A stretch of 64,000 bases of DNA from Lysobacter sp. ISL-50 (GCF_018612875.1 NZ_JAGGRI010000029.1:1-64000), one strand, 5' to 3'; positions 16,816 through 29,985 are shown, counted from the stretch's first letter. Made by a program: numbers and translations. The notes: generated by a model from the letters alone, not told the origin.

Positions 16816-17451
16816 ATGCGTCTGCCTCATCCCACGCCCACGCCCGAACCGTTTCCGTTCGAACGCGAAAGCGCGCTGCCTCACTACGTTCAACCCGACG
16901 AGCCGGCGATGACGATCCGCCCAGCCGCGATCGCCGCCTTCGACGCGCTCGTTCACGAACTGCATCCCGACGCCGCGCGCGTGGACGCCACCCGCCTGCA
17001 GCGCCTGGCCGGCTGGCTGGCCTCGCTGCCGGCCAGCGAAGCGCGGCGCGCGATCGACGAGCGCCTGCAATGCCTGCAGGATCTGCGTTCGATGGTCGCC
17101 GACCCCGGCTGGGACTGCGAACCGGCCATGCGCCGGCGCCTGGATCAGCTGTTCGCCTACGTGGACAGCGACGACGACCTGATTCCCGACCGCGAGCCCT
17201 TGTTCGGTCTGCTCGACGACGTGCTGCTGATCGAGCTGACCTGGCCGGCGTTCGCGGCCGAGGCGGAGGACTTCCGCGATTTCTGCGCGTACCGGCGGAT
17301 CGAGCATCCGGACGGCGATGTGACGCAGCAGCGCGCGGCCTGGGTTCGCGATCGCTTGGCCGAGTTGGCGTTGTTGCAGCATCACGCTCGGGTCAGCGAT
17401 AGCCATTACGCCGATGGGCGCAGTCCGGAGGCGGTGTTTCGGGTGGCTTGA
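16816..17451 (+). CDS. DUF1232 (YkvA)-like protein
   Basis: A 211-residue protein. The segment LFAYVDSDDDLIPDREPLFGLLDDVLLIELTWPAF carries DLIPD at 121-125 and GLLDD at 131-135. This matches the short DUF1232 signature (x-DLIPD-x(2)-P-x-x-G-x-LDD), usually a single-span membrane domain of unknown role. The remaining sequence is helical and charged, and no signal peptide is seen. The start is the ATG at 16816; an internal ATG at 16909 (AMTIRPAAI) is an alternative. It stands alone between rnhB and dnaE, flanked by repeats on both sides. The function is unknown. Confidence 0.75.
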   Translation: MRLPHPTPTPEPFPFERESALPHYVQPDEPAMTIRPAAIAAFDALVHELHPDAARVDATRLQRLAGWLASLPASEARRAIDERLQCLQDLRSMVADPGWDCEPAMRRRLDQLFAYVDSDDDLIPDREPLFGLLDDVLLIELTWPAFAAEAEDFRDFCAYRRIEHPDGDVTQQRAAWVRDRLAELALLQHHARVSDSHYADGRSPEAVFRVA

Positions 17452-17460
17452 GTTGGGGGT

Positions 17461-17612
17461 GAAGCAAATCCCCCCTGCCCCCCTTTTTCAAAGGGGGGAA
17501 CAGCCAAGGCATGGGCTGAACCAAGTACGTTGATTCGCCCCCTTTGAAAAAGGGGGCCAGCGCCCGGCGCGACCACATCAACCCACGACAGCCCAAAGCG
17601 CGGGGGATTTGC
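17461..17612. repeat. Inverted-repeat element, CCCCTTTTTCAAAGGGG family, copy B (right arm interrupted)
   Basis: The left arm matches copy A for 46 bases. The right arm (from about 17532) is degenerate and split: after GGGGGCCAGCG about 40 unrelated bases intervene before the arm end resumes at CGGGGGATTTGC. It lies immediately after the DUF1232-like gene. Confidence 0.75.
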
Positions 17613-17798
17613 CCCGCCGCCTCCCCACAACACCACTCGCCAGTTTTCGCGATTCACCCAATTCGCCCCGCAACCCCCAATCCGATCCTGTCAAGGCTTG
17701 CCCCCGGCCGCCGGGCTGATACCCTGCAAGGCGGCTCGCACGCCGCCAGCCGACCTACGGCTTGAGTCTCCATCGGCAGGGCCGCAGAACCGGTACGC

Positions 17799-21404
<3,606 letters not shown>

Positions 21405-21408
21405 GAGC

Positions 21409-21484
21409 AGGAAAGAGTGGAGAGGAGTGAGGAGTGAGTAAAAGCCTGCTCCTACTCGTTCCTCACTCCTCTCCACTGTTTCCT
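21409..21484. repeat. Hairpin repeat between dnaE and accA
   Basis: Arms 21409-21433 and 21460-21484 pair at 24 of 25 positions (AGGAAAGAGTGGAGAGGAG... against its inverse). The loop region includes TAAAAGCCTGC, the same start as the dnaE-internal hairpin. It could also terminate dnaE transcription, though no U-run follows. Confidence 0.85.
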
Positions 21485-21564
21485 CGCCTCCCGCTCCCAT
21501 CCGTCTCGGTACGGTCCGGCCCACTGGGCTAGACTGTCCTTTGACCAAGGCCCACGGCCCCCGA

Positions 21565-22524
21565 ATGAATCCGAACTACCTCGACTTCGAGCAGCCCATC
21601 GCCGACCTGGAAGCCAAAATCCAGGAACTGCGACACGCCAGCAGCGGCCCGGCGGTCGATATCGACGCCGAAATCCATGCCCTGCAGGACAAGCTGCGGC
21701 TGCGCACGGCGCAGATCTTCCGCGACCTGTCGTCCTGGCAGATTTCCCAACTCGCCCGCCATCCGGCGCGGCCGTACACGCTCGATTACATCCGGGTGAT
21801 GTGCGACGAATTCCAGGAACTGGCCGGCGACCGCGCCTTCGCCAACGACAGCGCCATCGTCGGCGGCCTGGGCCGCATCGCCGGGCGCAGCGTGGTTATC
21901 GTCGGCCACCAGAAGGGCCGCGACACCAAGAGCAAGATCAAGCGCAACTTCGGCATGCCGCGTCCGGAGGGCTACCGCAAGGCGCTGCGCCTGATGAAGC
22001 TGGCCGAGCGCTTCAAGCTACCGCTGCTGACCTTCATCGACACTGCCGGCGCCTGGCCGGGCATCGACGCCGAAGAGCGCGGCCAGTCCGAAGCCATCGC
22101 GCGCAATCTGCTGGAAATGGCCGAACTCAAGATTCCGGTGATCTGCACCGTGATCGGCGAAGGCGGCTCCGGCGGCGCCCTGGCGATCGGCGTCGGCGAT
22201 CGCACGCTGATGCTCGAATACAGCACCTACTCGGTGATCACGCCCGAAGGTTGCGCCTCGATCCTGTGGAAGACCGCGGAAAAAGCCAAGGACGCGGCCG
22301 AACAGCTCGGCCTGACCGCCAAGCGCCTGCACGAGTTGGGCCTGATCGACAAGATCGTGCGCGAACCCATCGGCGGCGCCCATCGCAATCCCAAGCAGAT
22401 GGCCACGCGTTTGAAGGCGGTGTTGATCAACGAGATCGACGCGCTGGAAAACGTGCCGGCCGATGAACTGCTGCAGCGGCGCTATGAGCGCTTGCGCGGG
22501 TACGGCGCGTACGAGGCGGCGTGA
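21565..22524 (+). CDS. accA: Acetyl-CoA carboxylase carboxyltransferase subunit alpha
   Basis: The 319-residue product has the same length as the E. coli protein. With AccD it transfers CO2 from biotin-carboxyl carrier protein to acetyl-CoA, the committed step of fatty acid synthesis. It shows the N-terminal [19 protein letters not shown], the [31 protein letters not shown] region, and [16 protein letters not shown] of the carboxyltransferase fold. The ATG at 21565 is used because it begins the conserved N-terminus; the frame also opens at a TTG at 21541. accD is not in the window. Confidence 0.98.
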   Translation: MNPNYLDFEQPIADLEAKIQELRHASSGPAVDIDAEIHALQDKLRLRTAQIFRDLSSWQISQLARHPARPYTLDYIRVMCDEFQELAGDRAFANDSAIVGGLGRIAGRSVVIVGHQKGRDTKSKIKRNFGMPRPEGYRKALRLMKLAERFKLPLLTFIDTAGAWPGIDAEERGQSEAIARNLLEMAELKIPVICTVIGEGGSGGALAIGVGDRTLMLEYSTYSVITPEGCASILWKTAEKAKDAAEQLGLTAKRLHELGLIDKIVREPIGGAHRNPKQMATRLKAVLINEIDALENVPADELLQRRYERLRGYGAYEAA

Positions 22525-22544
22525 GCGGCGCGGCGAACTGAGCC

Positions 22545-22630
22545 GAAAGCATCGGGCCTGAAGGCCCTCCCACAAAAGACTTCGTACTGTCGGCCGCTGT
22601 TGTGGGAGGGCCTTCAGGCCCGATGCTTTC
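22545..22630. repeat. REP-like inverted repeat GCATCGGGCCTGAAGGCCC between convergent genes
   Basis: Perfect 30-base arms (22545-22574 and 22601-22630), each containing the smaller hairpin GGGCCTGAAGGCCC followed by TCCCACA. It lies between the ends of accA and the convergent Old Yellow Enzyme gene, where a bidirectional stem-loop could separate the transcripts. Related sequences occur at 34031-34108 and inside yhdP near 37290. Confidence 0.9.
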
Positions 22631-22645
22631 GTTACAGCCGCGGTC

Positions 22646-23710
22646 TCAGCCCCAAGCCCGCTGATACTGCTCCGGCACATGCGTCGCCGCGCCCAGCTCG
22701 CGCGCCGCGCGATGCGGGAAGTACGGATCGCGCAACAACTCGCGCGCCAGCAGCACCACGTCGGCTTCGCCGTCTACGACGATCTTCTCGGCCTGCCGCG
22801 CCTGCGTGATCAATCCGACCGCGCCGGTGGCGATGCCGGCTTCGCGGCGGATGCGCGCGGAGAACGGCACCTGATAACCGGGTTCGTTCGGAATCCGTGC
22901 ATGCGGCACCAGGCCGCCGCTGGAGACGTCGATCAGATCGACGCCGAGGTCTTTCACGATCCGCGCCAGCTCCACGCTCTGTTCGATATCCCAACCGCCC
23001 TCGGCCCAATCGGTCGCGGAAATGCGCAGCCACAGCGGTAGGCGCTCGGGCCACACCTCGCGCACCGCGGCCAGCACCTCGCGCAACAGGCGCGTGCGGT
23101 TTTCGAAACTGCCGCCGTAGCGATCGGTGCGCTGGTTCGACAGCGGCGACAGGAACTGATGCAGCAGATAACCGTGCGCGCCGTGGATCTCGACCAGTTG
23201 GAAGCACGAGTCCAGCGCGCGCTGCGCCGCGGCGGCGAAATCGTCGATCACGGTGCGGATTTCGATCGGCTGCAATTCGCGCGGTTCCGGCGCGCCTTCG
23301 CGGAACGCCAGCGGCGACGGCGCGACCGTGGTCCAACCGCCCTCCTCCACCGACACCGCGTTGCCGCCGAGCCACGGCGGCTCGACGCTGGCTTTGCGCC
23401 CGGCATGGCCGAGCTGCACGCCGACCACCGCTTCGCGCGAGCGCAGGAAGCAGGTAATGCGATGCCAGGCCTCGGCCTGCGCGCCGTTCCATAAGCCGGT
23501 ATCTGCGGCGGAAATGCGCCCCTCCGGCGACACCGCGCTGGCTTCGGTCATGACCAGACCCGCGCCGCCGACCGCGCGGCTGCCCAGATGGACCAGATGC
23601 CAGTTGTTCGGCAGGCCATCGGCCGCCGAGTACTGGCACATGGGCGAAACCACCAGACGGTTGCGCAAGCTCAGGGATCGTTGCGAAAGCGGAGCGAAAA
23701 GCCGGGACAC
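22646..23710 (-). CDS. Old Yellow Enzyme family NADH:flavin oxidoreductase (YqjM/XenA-like ene-reductase)
   Basis: A 354-residue FMN-dependent TIM-barrel enzyme, predicted to reduce activated C=C bonds or xenobiotics with NAD(P)H. MCQYSA with Cys25, the residue that tunes FMN in the YqjM class, lies near the N-terminus. QLGHAGRK, HGAHGYLLHQFLSPLSNQRTD, RYGGSFENR and the C-terminal LLARELLRDPYFPHRAARELG agree with YqjM/XenA. GTG at 23710 is proposed because VSRLFAPLS aligns with the family N-terminus; a frame from 23830 would overlap the divergent tilS start. It is monocistronic, and the physiological substrate is unknown. Confidence 0.88.
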   Translation of the reverse strand: MSRLFAPLSQRSLSLRNRLVVSPMCQYSAADGLPNNWHLVHLGSRAVGGAGLVMTEASAVSPEGRISAADTGLWNGAQAEAWHRITCFLRSREAVVGVQLGHAGRKASVEPPWLGGNAVSVEEGGWTTVAPSPLAFREGAPEPRELQPIEIRTVIDDFAAAAQRALDSCFQLVEIHGAHGYLLHQFLSPLSNQRTDRYGGSFENRTRLLREVLAAVREVWPERLPLWLRISATDWAEGGWDIEQSVELARIVKDLGVDLIDVSSGGLVPHARIPNEPGYQVPFSARIRREAGIATGAVGLITQARQAEKIVVDGEADVVLLARELLRDPYFPHRAARELGAATHVPEQYQRAWG

Positions 23711-23817
23711 GGGGGAATCTCTGCATGGATGACTGCGAACCAAGGTAGTGGCGGCCTCGCGCGGTTGCAGCATCACGCATGGGTTGCTGCGTCCCGCGAC
23801 CGTGGCACCATGCCCGC

Positions 23818-25119
23818 ATGTCCGTATCAAACGCCGATGCGATCGCCCTCGCCCTGGCTCACGCGCCGGATGCGCCGCTGTGCGTGGCCTACAGCGGCGG
23901 CCTGGATTCGACCGTGCTGCTGCATGCGCTGGCGGCGCACGCGCGTGCGCGCGGCCAGCGCGTGCGCGCCTGGCATGTCCATCACGGCCTGCATCCGAAC
24001 GCCGACGATTGGGCGCGGCATTGCCAGGAAATCTGCGGCCGCGACGGCCTGGAACTGACCGTTTCGCGGGTATCGGTTGCGCGCGACGACGGCGACGGCC
24101 CGGAGGCCGCGGCGCGCCGCGCCCGTCATGCCGCGTTCGAGGCCGGACTGGGCGAAGGCGAAGTCCTGGCGCTGGCGCATCATCGCGACGATCAGGCCGA
24201 AACCTTGTTGCTGCGCCTGCTGCGCGGCTCCGGCCCGGACGGTCTGGCGGCGATGCGGCCCTGGCGCGATTGCGGCCGCGGCCGCTTGTGGCGGCCGCTG
24301 CTGGCGTTGCCGCGCGACGCCTTGCAGGCCTACGCGCAAGCGCACGGCCTGCGCTGGATCGACGACCCCAGCAACCAGGAACACCGCTACGACCGCAACT
24401 TCCTGCGCCACCGCGTATTGCCGCTGCTGCGCGAACGCTGGCCGCGGGCCGACGCCGCTTTCGCCCTATCGGCCCAGCTCAACGGCGAAGCCGCGCGCTT
24501 GCTCCACAGTGAAGACGCGCAAGCCCTGGCCCAGGTGCGCAGCCTGGACCCGCAGGCCTTGTCGCGCTCGGCCTTGCTCGCCCTGCCCGCGGCGCGGCGC
24601 GCGCGGGTGCTGCGGCGCTGGATCGCGACGCTCGGGCTGCCGCCGCTGCCGGCGCAGGGCGTAATGCGGATCGAAACCGATCTGCTGCCCGCGCGTGCCG
24701 ACGCCGAAGCCGAATTCGCCTGGCAAGGCACAAGCATCCGCGCCTGGCGCGATCTGCTGCACGCGCAACCTCAGCGCCCGGCCTGGCCCGAGAACTGGAA
24801 CCAAACCTGGGACGGCCGCGCGCCGCTGCGGCTGCCCTGCGGCGGCGAATGGCGGCTGGAAAACGCGCAAGCCTTCGACAGTCCGTGCCTGGCGCATGCG
24901 CGCCGCGGCGGCGAACGCATCGCCCTGCCCGGCCGCGCCCATCGGCATGCGCTCAAGAACCTGTTGCAGGAACTGGGCGTGCCGCCGTGGGAACGCGCGC
25001 GCCTGCCGTTGCTGTCGTCGCCGCAGGGCGAACTGCTGGCGGTCGGCGATCTGGTCTATTCGGCGTCGATGGATGCGTGGCTGCGCGAACGCGCGGCGCG
25101 ACTGCACTGGAGCGGCTGA
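23818..25119 (+). CDS. tilS: tRNA(Ile)-lysidine synthase
   Basis: A 433-residue ATP-dependent enzyme that converts C34 of tRNA-Ile(CAU) to lysidine, changing its codon from AUG to AUA. The PP-loop SGGLDS is at residues 26-31, and HHRDDQAETLLLRLLRGSG and IDDPSNQEHRYDRNFLRHRVLP are diagnostic. The C-terminal TilS domain includes LKNLLQELGVPPWERARLPLL. The length equals E. coli TilS. The ATG at 23818 is chosen; an upstream frame from 23779 lacks family similarity. Confidence 0.96.
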   Translation: MSVSNADAIALALAHAPDAPLCVAYSGGLDSTVLLHALAAHARARGQRVRAWHVHHGLHPNADDWARHCQEICGRDGLELTVSRVSVARDDGDGPEAAARRARHAAFEAGLGEGEVLALAHHRDDQAETLLLRLLRGSGPDGLAAMRPWRDCGRGRLWRPLLALPRDALQAYAQAHGLRWIDDPSNQEHRYDRNFLRHRVLPLLRERWPRADAAFALSAQLNGEAARLLHSEDAQALAQVRSLDPQALSRSALLALPAARRARVLRRWIATLGLPPLPAQGVMRIETDLLPARADAEAEFAWQGTSIRAWRDLLHAQPQRPAWPENWNQTWDGRAPLRLPCGGEWRLENAQAFDSPCLAHARRGGERIALPGRAHRHALKNLLQELGVPPWERARLPLLSSPQGELLAVGDLVYSASMDAWLRERAARLHWSG

Positions 25120-25251
25120 GCGCGGTGGCGCTGCGAATGCCGCCGCGATCGGCAATGCGGCCACGGCCTGGAACCTGACCGCGACCGATTGTCGCAGCCA
25201 TCGCGGCGAACGCGCATTGACCCCGCCCCGTCCCCGCCGCACACTTCTCAC

Positions 25252-25527
25252 ATGGCCCGTAAATCCACCACAGACGCCTCGCCGGTCGCAGATTTCGAGC
25301 AGTCCCTGGACGCGCTCGAACAACTGGTCGAGAAAATGGAGCACGGCGAAATGAGCCTGGAAGACTCGCTCGCCGCCTACGAACGCGGGGTCGGGCTCTA
25401 CCGCCGCTGCCAGAGCGCGCTGGAGCAAGCCGAACTGCGCGTGCGCCTGCTTACCGATCCGCAGGAACCGGCCAGCGCCGAGCCCTTCGGCAATGCCGGC
25501 CCGCCGGGCAGCGAAGTCGATGCCTGA
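25252..25527 (+). CDS. xseB: Exodeoxyribonuclease VII small subunit
   Basis: A 91-residue protein; several copies bind the XseA large subunit to form the single-strand exonuclease ExoVII. The conserved helical hairpin [40 protein letters not shown] is complete (about residues 13-52). The ATG at 25252 gives MARKSTT; the longer upstream frame is rejected. The usual partner order xseB-ispA is kept. The ispA start follows after 26 bases. Confidence 0.95.
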   Translation: MARKSTTDASPVADFEQSLDALEQLVEKMEHGEMSLEDSLAAYERGVGLYRRCQSALEQAELRVRLLTDPQEPASAEPFGNAGPPGSEVDA

Positions 25528-25553
25528 CACGCCCGCGACCGGCCGCTGACATC

Positions 25554-26480
25554 ATGGCCGTTCCCGCTCCGACCGGCTCACCAAGGCCCGATTTCTCCAT
25601 GCTCGACGGCATCCTGAGCGAATGGCGCCAACGCGCCGACGCCGCACTCGCACGCGCCCTGCCTCCGACCGACGAGCAACCGCGGCGTCTGCACCAGGCC
25701 ATGGGCCATGCGGTGCTGCTCGGCGGCAAGCGCATGCGGCCGCTGCTGGTCTACGCCAGCGGCGCCTTGTTCGAAGTCGCCCCGCTGGTGCTCGACGCGC
25801 CGGCGGCGGCGGTCGAATTCATCCACGCCTATTCGCTGGTCCACGACGATCTGCCGGCGATGGACGACGACGCGCTGCGCCGCGGCCAGCCGACCGTGCA
25901 CGTGGCCTTCGACGAAGCCACCGCGATCCTCGCCGGCGACGCGTTGCAGTCGCTGGCTTTCGGCGTGCTCGCCGACACCCAGGTCGCCGACGCGATCCGG
26001 GTCGATCTGCTGCGCACCCTGGCCCAGGCCGCGGGCGTGGCCGGCATGTGCGGCGGCCAGGCGCTCGACATCGACGCCACCGGCGCCGGCGTGCGCCTGG
26101 ACCTGGCGGCGCTGGAACGGCTGCATTCGCTCAAGACCGGCGCGCTGATCCGCGCTTCGGTGCGCCTGGGCGCGCTGTGCGGCGGCGCCGACACCGCCGC
26201 GCTGGACGCGCTGGATCGCTACGCGCGCGCGCTCGGGCTGGCGTTCCAGGTGCGCGACGACATTCTCGATATCGAAGGCGACAGCCAGACCCTGGGCAAG
26301 ACCGCCGGCAAGGACATCGCCCAGGACAAATCGACCTTCCCCGCGTTGATCGGCGTGGAGGCGTCGCGCGCGCGCCTGGACGAGCTCGCGCAGGCGATGC
26401 GCGATGCGCTGGAGCCGTTCGGCGAGCGCGCGAACGCGCTGCAGGCGCTGGGCCGGCTGGCGATCGAACGCGATCGCTGA
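25554..26480 (+). CDS. ispA: Farnesyl diphosphate synthase (trans-prenyltransferase)
   Basis: A 308-residue cytosolic enzyme that condenses IPP with DMAPP and GPP to give C15 farnesyl diphosphate, substrate of UppS and of quinone side-chain synthesis. The first Asp-rich motif DDLPAMDD is at residues 98-105. The second, DDILDIEGD, comes near residue 240, followed by [28 protein letters not shown] is the substrate-binding segment. ATG at 25554 is used; Met16 is an alternative. In E. coli the next gene is dxs. Here a terminator and a convergent gene follow, so dxs must lie elsewhere. Confidence 0.95.
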   Translation: MAVPAPTGSPRPDFSMLDGILSEWRQRADAALARALPPTDEQPRRLHQAMGHAVLLGGKRMRPLLVYASGALFEVAPLVLDAPAAAVEFIHAYSLVHDDLPAMDDDALRRGQPTVHVAFDEATAILAGDALQSLAFGVLADTQVADAIRVDLLRTLAQAAGVAGMCGGQALDIDATGAGVRLDLAALERLHSLKTGALIRASVRLGALCGGADTAALDALDRYARALGLAFQVRDDILDIEGDSQTLGKTAGKDIAQDKSTFPALIGVEASRARLDELAQAMRDALEPFGERANALQALGRLAIERDR

Positions 26481-26511
26481 GGCGGTCGCCGGCGCGCAAA
26501 TCGCGGATATG

Positions 26512-26539
26512 AAAAAAGCGGGCCGAAGCCCGCTTTTTT
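26512..26539. terminator. Bidirectional intrinsic terminator after ispA
   Basis: AAAAAAGCGGGC-CGAA-GCCCGCTTTTTT: a perfect GC stem flanked by A and T runs, between ispA (+) and the convergent DUF4870 gene (-). It can end transcription from both sides. Confidence 0.92.
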
Positions 26540-26561
26540 CTTTCTTACCGCGATGCGCGTC

Positions 26562-26909
26562 TTACTTGACCAGACGCAGCGTCCACGGATAACGGTATTC
26601 CTCGCCCTTGTTGGCGGCGAGCGCGGCCATGATGGTCAGCACCAGCCATGCCAGGCCGACCAGCGGCAACAGCACCAGACCGATCAGCACGAAGGTCAGC
26701 AGGAAGCTGACGATGCCGGCGATCAGCGCGGTGATGTTGAAGTTCAGCGCTTCTTTGCCTTGGTCGGCGACGAAGGGCATGGTGTCCTTCTTGATCAGCC
26801 ATACCACCAGCGGGCCCAGGACGGTGCCGAAGGGAATGATCAAACCGACCAGCGTGCTCAGATGAGCCAGCATGCCCCAAGTCTTTTCGTCCTGACTGAT
26901 ATCGTTCAT
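26562..26909 (-). CDS. DUF4870 domain-containing small membrane protein
   Basis: A 115-residue protein with three to four hydrophobic segments (about residues 14-40, 54-80 and 82-100). The N-terminal region EKTWGMLAHLSTLVGLIIPFGTVLGPLVVWLIKK and PFVADQGKEALNFNITALI are the DUF4870 pattern (related to the Tic20-like fold). It is probably an inner-membrane protein. The function is unknown, and it is monocistronic. Confidence 0.88.
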   Translation of the reverse strand: MNDISQDEKTWGMLAHLSTLVGLIIPFGTVLGPLVVWLIKKDTMPFVADQGKEALNFNITALIAGIVSFLLTFVLIGLVLLPLVGLAWLVLTIMAALAANKGEEYRYPWTLRLVK

Positions 26910-27206
26910 TACGCTTCCCCTACGTGTTGGATGGTGTCGGTTGAGGTTCCGTGCCGCACGGCCCGGCGCCCCTTGCGGGCATCATAAACCTTTATTCATC
27001 ACAGAATAACAACGCAGTGGCGCAAGTTTTCCGGCCCTTTGTCCACGTAGGAAGGGCGCAAATGCGGCCGTGCGCGGCCGCATGGATCGCGGGATAAGCG
27101 CTGGTTTGCGAGCCCGGTCGCGCCGAGCGTATCCGCGGCCCGGCGAATCGCTGCCGAACCGCGCGCATTCGCGCCAGTCAGCGCTGCGATCCGGCCAGAG
27201 CCGCGC
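26910..27206. other. Intergenic region with candidate promoter for the DUF4870 gene
   Basis: On the minus strand a TATGAT hexamer (complement of 26981-26986) lies 17 bases from TTATTC (complement of 27004-27009), within a stretch of lower GC content. This is a plausible sigma-70 promoter about 75 bases before the ATG. The remainder up to 27206 shows nothing recognisable. Confidence 0.45.
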
Positions 27207-28346
27207 TCAGGCCAGGCTTACGCCCTGCATCGCCGCGACCGCGCGGCTGCCGGGGAACACCTTCGATTCGATCGCCGCATCCGCCAGCCCCACGTGTTCG
27301 ACCAACACGCGCTTGAACAAGCCGCGCAGATCGCTGGTGGCGCGCACGTCGCGGCCTTCGTTGAGCTGCGCCGGCGCCAGTCCCGGCCAGTCGCCGCCGA
27401 TGCGGCCGCCGTGCACGGCGCCGCCGCACAGCAGGGCGACGCCGCCGGTGCCGTGGTCGGTGCCGCCACTGCCGTTGATCGCCGCGGTGCGGCCGAATTC
27501 GGTCACCACCGCCACCACCGTGCGCGGCCACGCCGCGCCGAACGCGTCGCGCGCGTTGGCCAGGCCTTGATCGAGTTCGGCGAGCTTGCGCTGCAACAGC
27601 GCCGCCTGATTGCGGTGCGTGTCCCAGCCGCTGTCCTCGACGAAGCCGATGCGCGGGCCGTCGGCCGCGCTCATGCGCTGCGCGGCCACGCGCATCGCCT
27701 CGGGCAGCGCGAACGCGCCCTTGCCGTCGCGCAGCATCGTCGCGCCGTGGATGGAGCGCTCGAAGGTTTCGCTGAGCCGCGCATCGGCGGCGTACAGCGG
27801 ACCCAACTGCTGCAGCAACAGCGGATCGACTTTCTTCGACAACGGCGGCGACCAGTTGCTGGCGCGATCGCTGCCGCGCAGGGCCAGCGGCATCACCGCC
27901 GCGATCGCGATGGCCGAGTTGCCGGGCATCGCGCCGACGCAGCGGCCGAGCCAGCCGTCGCGCGCGCCGCTGGGCGTGGCGGTGCCGTTCTCCAGGCAAT
28001 CCTGCGCTTCGAAATGCGAGCGCTGACGATACGGCGGCGCGATCGCCACGATCGGCAGCAATTGTTTTTCGCGGTACATCGCCGCGCTTTGCTGCATCGC
28101 CGGATGCAGGCCGAACTGGCTGTCGATGCGGATCGGATCGGCGATGGCGCCGTCGCCGCGCAAGGCGGCGTAGGCTGGATCGCCGATCGCCGGCAGCATG
28201 TGCAGGCCGTCGAGCCCGCCGCGCAGCAGCACCAACAGGAAACGCGTGTCGTGCCCGGTGACCGCGCGGGTCGTGCCGGGGAACAGGGTCAGCAGCGCGC
28301 TCGCGCCGAACGCCGCCAGCAGGCTACGTCGTTGAGCGTCGATCAT
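27207..28346 (-). CDS. DUF1501 domain-containing exported protein
   Basis: A 379-residue protein with an N-terminal export signal (RRSLLAAFGASALLTLFPG, twin-arginine-like RR followed by a hydrophobic stretch). It has the DUF1501 features FLLVLLRGGLDGLHMLPAIGDPAYAALR and EFGRTAAINGSGGTDHGTGGVALLCGG. DUF1501 belongs to the alkaline-phosphatase/sulfatase-like superfamily and is nearly always encoded next to a DUF1800 protein, as here: only one base separates its start from the upstream DUF1800 stop. The molecular role of the pair is unknown; an envelope or extracellular role is inferred from the signal. Confidence 0.9.
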   Translation of the reverse strand: MIDAQRRSLLAAFGASALLTLFPGTTRAVTGHDTRFLLVLLRGGLDGLHMLPAIGDPAYAALRGDGAIADPIRIDSQFGLHPAMQQSAAMYREKQLLPIVAIAPPYRQRSHFEAQDCLENGTATPSGARDGWLGRCVGAMPGNSAIAIAAVMPLALRGSDRASNWSPPLSKKVDPLLLQQLGPLYAADARLSETFERSIHGATMLRDGKGAFALPEAMRVAAQRMSAADGPRIGFVEDSGWDTHRNQAALLQRKLAELDQGLANARDAFGAAWPRTVVAVVTEFGRTAAINGSGGTDHGTGGVALLCGGAVHGGRIGGDWPGLAPAQLNEGRDVRATSDLRGLFKRVLVEHVGLADAAIESKVFPGSRAVAAMQGVSLA

Positions 28347-28347
28347 C

Positions 28348-29898
28348 TCAAGCCCTCCATTGGAACGCCGGGCTGGCGAACAGCAGCGAATAGCCGTCGC
28401 TGGCCGAGCCGGCGCGGCGCAGGCCGATGGCGAAATCGCCGCTCACCGCCTCGCTGCCCAGCACCGATACCGCGCGCTGATACGGGGTGATGCCGTTCGT
28501 CGCATCCACGCGCGCGGCGAACAACTGCGCGGCCTGGATGCGCTTGAACAAGCCGTCCGGACTGCTCCAGTCGGCGGTGGTGTCGGGGAAACCGGCCGGC
28601 GAGCGCGGCGTGAACACCGGCTGGCCGAGGCTGGCGAGCAGCGCGATCAAGGCGCGCGCATCGTCGTCCACCGGCAGTTCGCCGGCGCGCAGCGCCGAGA
28701 TCACGAAATCGTTCGGCGTCTTGAACTTGCGCGCGTCCGGCGCCCACGCCAGCTGACTTTCGACCAGGGCGGTATAGAGCGCGCGCAAATCGCCGCCGCT
28801 GCGCAGGTAGGCCTTGGCCATGGCATCGACCAGCGCCGGCGGCGGTTCGTCGGCGACGAAATGACGCGCCAGCTTGAAGCTCAAATGCTTGGCGGTGGCC
28901 GGATGCCGGGCCAGATCGGCCAATACCGCGCGGCCCTGATCGAGCCCGCCTTCGGCGTAGTCGCGGCCCAGCACGCGACGCGCGCCGGGCTCGTGCGCGT
29001 TGGCGCGGAACACGAACGGATTGTCGATGTCGGTATCGCGCGGCGCCGGCGTGCTCCAGCCGGTGATCGCGCGCGCCAGTTCGGTCACGTCGGCCTGCTT
29101 GTAACCGCCGTTGACGCCCAGGGTGTGCAGTTCCAGGATTTCTCGGGCGAGGTTTTCGTTGAGCCCGCGCTTGGGCTTGTTGGCGCGTTCGGCGTTCATC
29201 GCCACGCGCGAGTCGTTGCCGATGGACACCGCGTTGTCGAGGTAACGCAGCATCGCCGGATGGGTTTCCACCGCGAACAGCATGTCCTCGAAGCGCCCGG
29301 TCACGTGCGGGCGGATCGCTTCGCGCTCCATCGACGCGGCGTACAGGCGCGCATTGGACTTGTCGATGGAGACCGCGAAATGGTTCGACCAGAACTGGGT
29401 CAGGCGCTCGACGAACGGCGCCTGGGTGCGCGCGGCGTGGCGATAGCGCGCGGCGAATTCGTTGAGCTGTTGCCTGCGCAGATCGCGCAGCATGGCCTGG
29501 CCGGGATTGTCGGCGTCGCTGGCGGCGGCGTTCGGCTTATTGTCGCCGGGCATCGTCGCGGCGGCCGCATTGGCGCGGCGACGGCGCGGCGGCGCGGCGG
29601 ACAGGTTCGGCGCGGCCATGTCGCCGGCCGCCATATCGGCGGCGGCGGCCTGCGCGGCGGATGCCGGCGGCGGCGTTGCCGGCGCGGCATCGCGGCGGTT
29701 CTCGCGATTGATCCGCTGTTGTTCGAACTCGCTGCGCATCGTCGCGGCGCTGCCGGGCAGGCCTTCGAATTCGCTCAGCGACGCGGGTTGCTGCAGTTGT
29801 GCGAGCAGCACCTCGCGCCCGTCGCTGCCGCGATCGATCTCGCCGGGACGCGCGCCGAGTCCGAAACGATTGGCGGCAGTGGCCTTGCTTGCGCTCAT
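28348..29898 (-). CDS. DUF1800 domain-containing protein
   Basis: A 516-residue protein. Hallmarks are the opening AANRFGLGARPGEI, FVERLTQFWSNHFAVS, LNENLAREILELHTLGVNGGYKQADVTELARAITGW and HEPGARRVLGR, all typical of DUF1800. Residues about 70-130 form an Ala/Pro-rich low-complexity insert (PATPPPASAAQAAAADMAAGD...) that breaks the domain and may be a flexible linker. No clear signal peptide is visible with the ATG at 29898. It forms a two-gene operon with the DUF1501 protein. The family is uncharacterised. Confidence 0.9.
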   Translation of the reverse strand: MSASKATAANRFGLGARPGEIDRGSDGREVLLAQLQQPASLSEFEGLPGSAATMRSEFEQQRINRENRRDAAPATPPPASAAQAAAADMAAGDMAAPNLSAAPPRRRRANAAAATMPGDNKPNAAASDADNPGQAMLRDLRRQQLNEFAARYRHAARTQAPFVERLTQFWSNHFAVSIDKSNARLYAASMEREAIRPHVTGRFEDMLFAVETHPAMLRYLDNAVSIGNDSRVAMNAERANKPKRGLNENLAREILELHTLGVNGGYKQADVTELARAITGWSTPAPRDTDIDNPFVFRANAHEPGARRVLGRDYAEGGLDQGRAVLADLARHPATAKHLSFKLARHFVADEPPPALVDAMAKAYLRSGGDLRALYTALVESQLAWAPDARKFKTPNDFVISALRAGELPVDDDARALIALLASLGQPVFTPRSPAGFPDTTADWSSPDGLFKRIQAAQLFAARVDATNGITPYQRAVSVLGSEAVSGDFAIGLRRAGSASDGYSLLFASPAFQWRA

Positions 29899-29967
29899 CG
29901 GGCTCTCCGGGGGCAGTGGGAAGATACCCTCGGAAACGGACGTGCACTTTGCGGGTTGACAACAAAC

Positions 29968-29985
29968 GGCGCCCGTTCAGGCGCC
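29968..29985 (-). terminator. Possible terminator after pmbA
   Basis: On the minus strand GGCGCC-TGAACG-GGCGCC is followed by GTTTGTTG, a short GC stem with a T-rich tail 80 bases after the pmbA stop. The stem is only six base pairs, so confidence is moderate. Confidence 0.45.
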
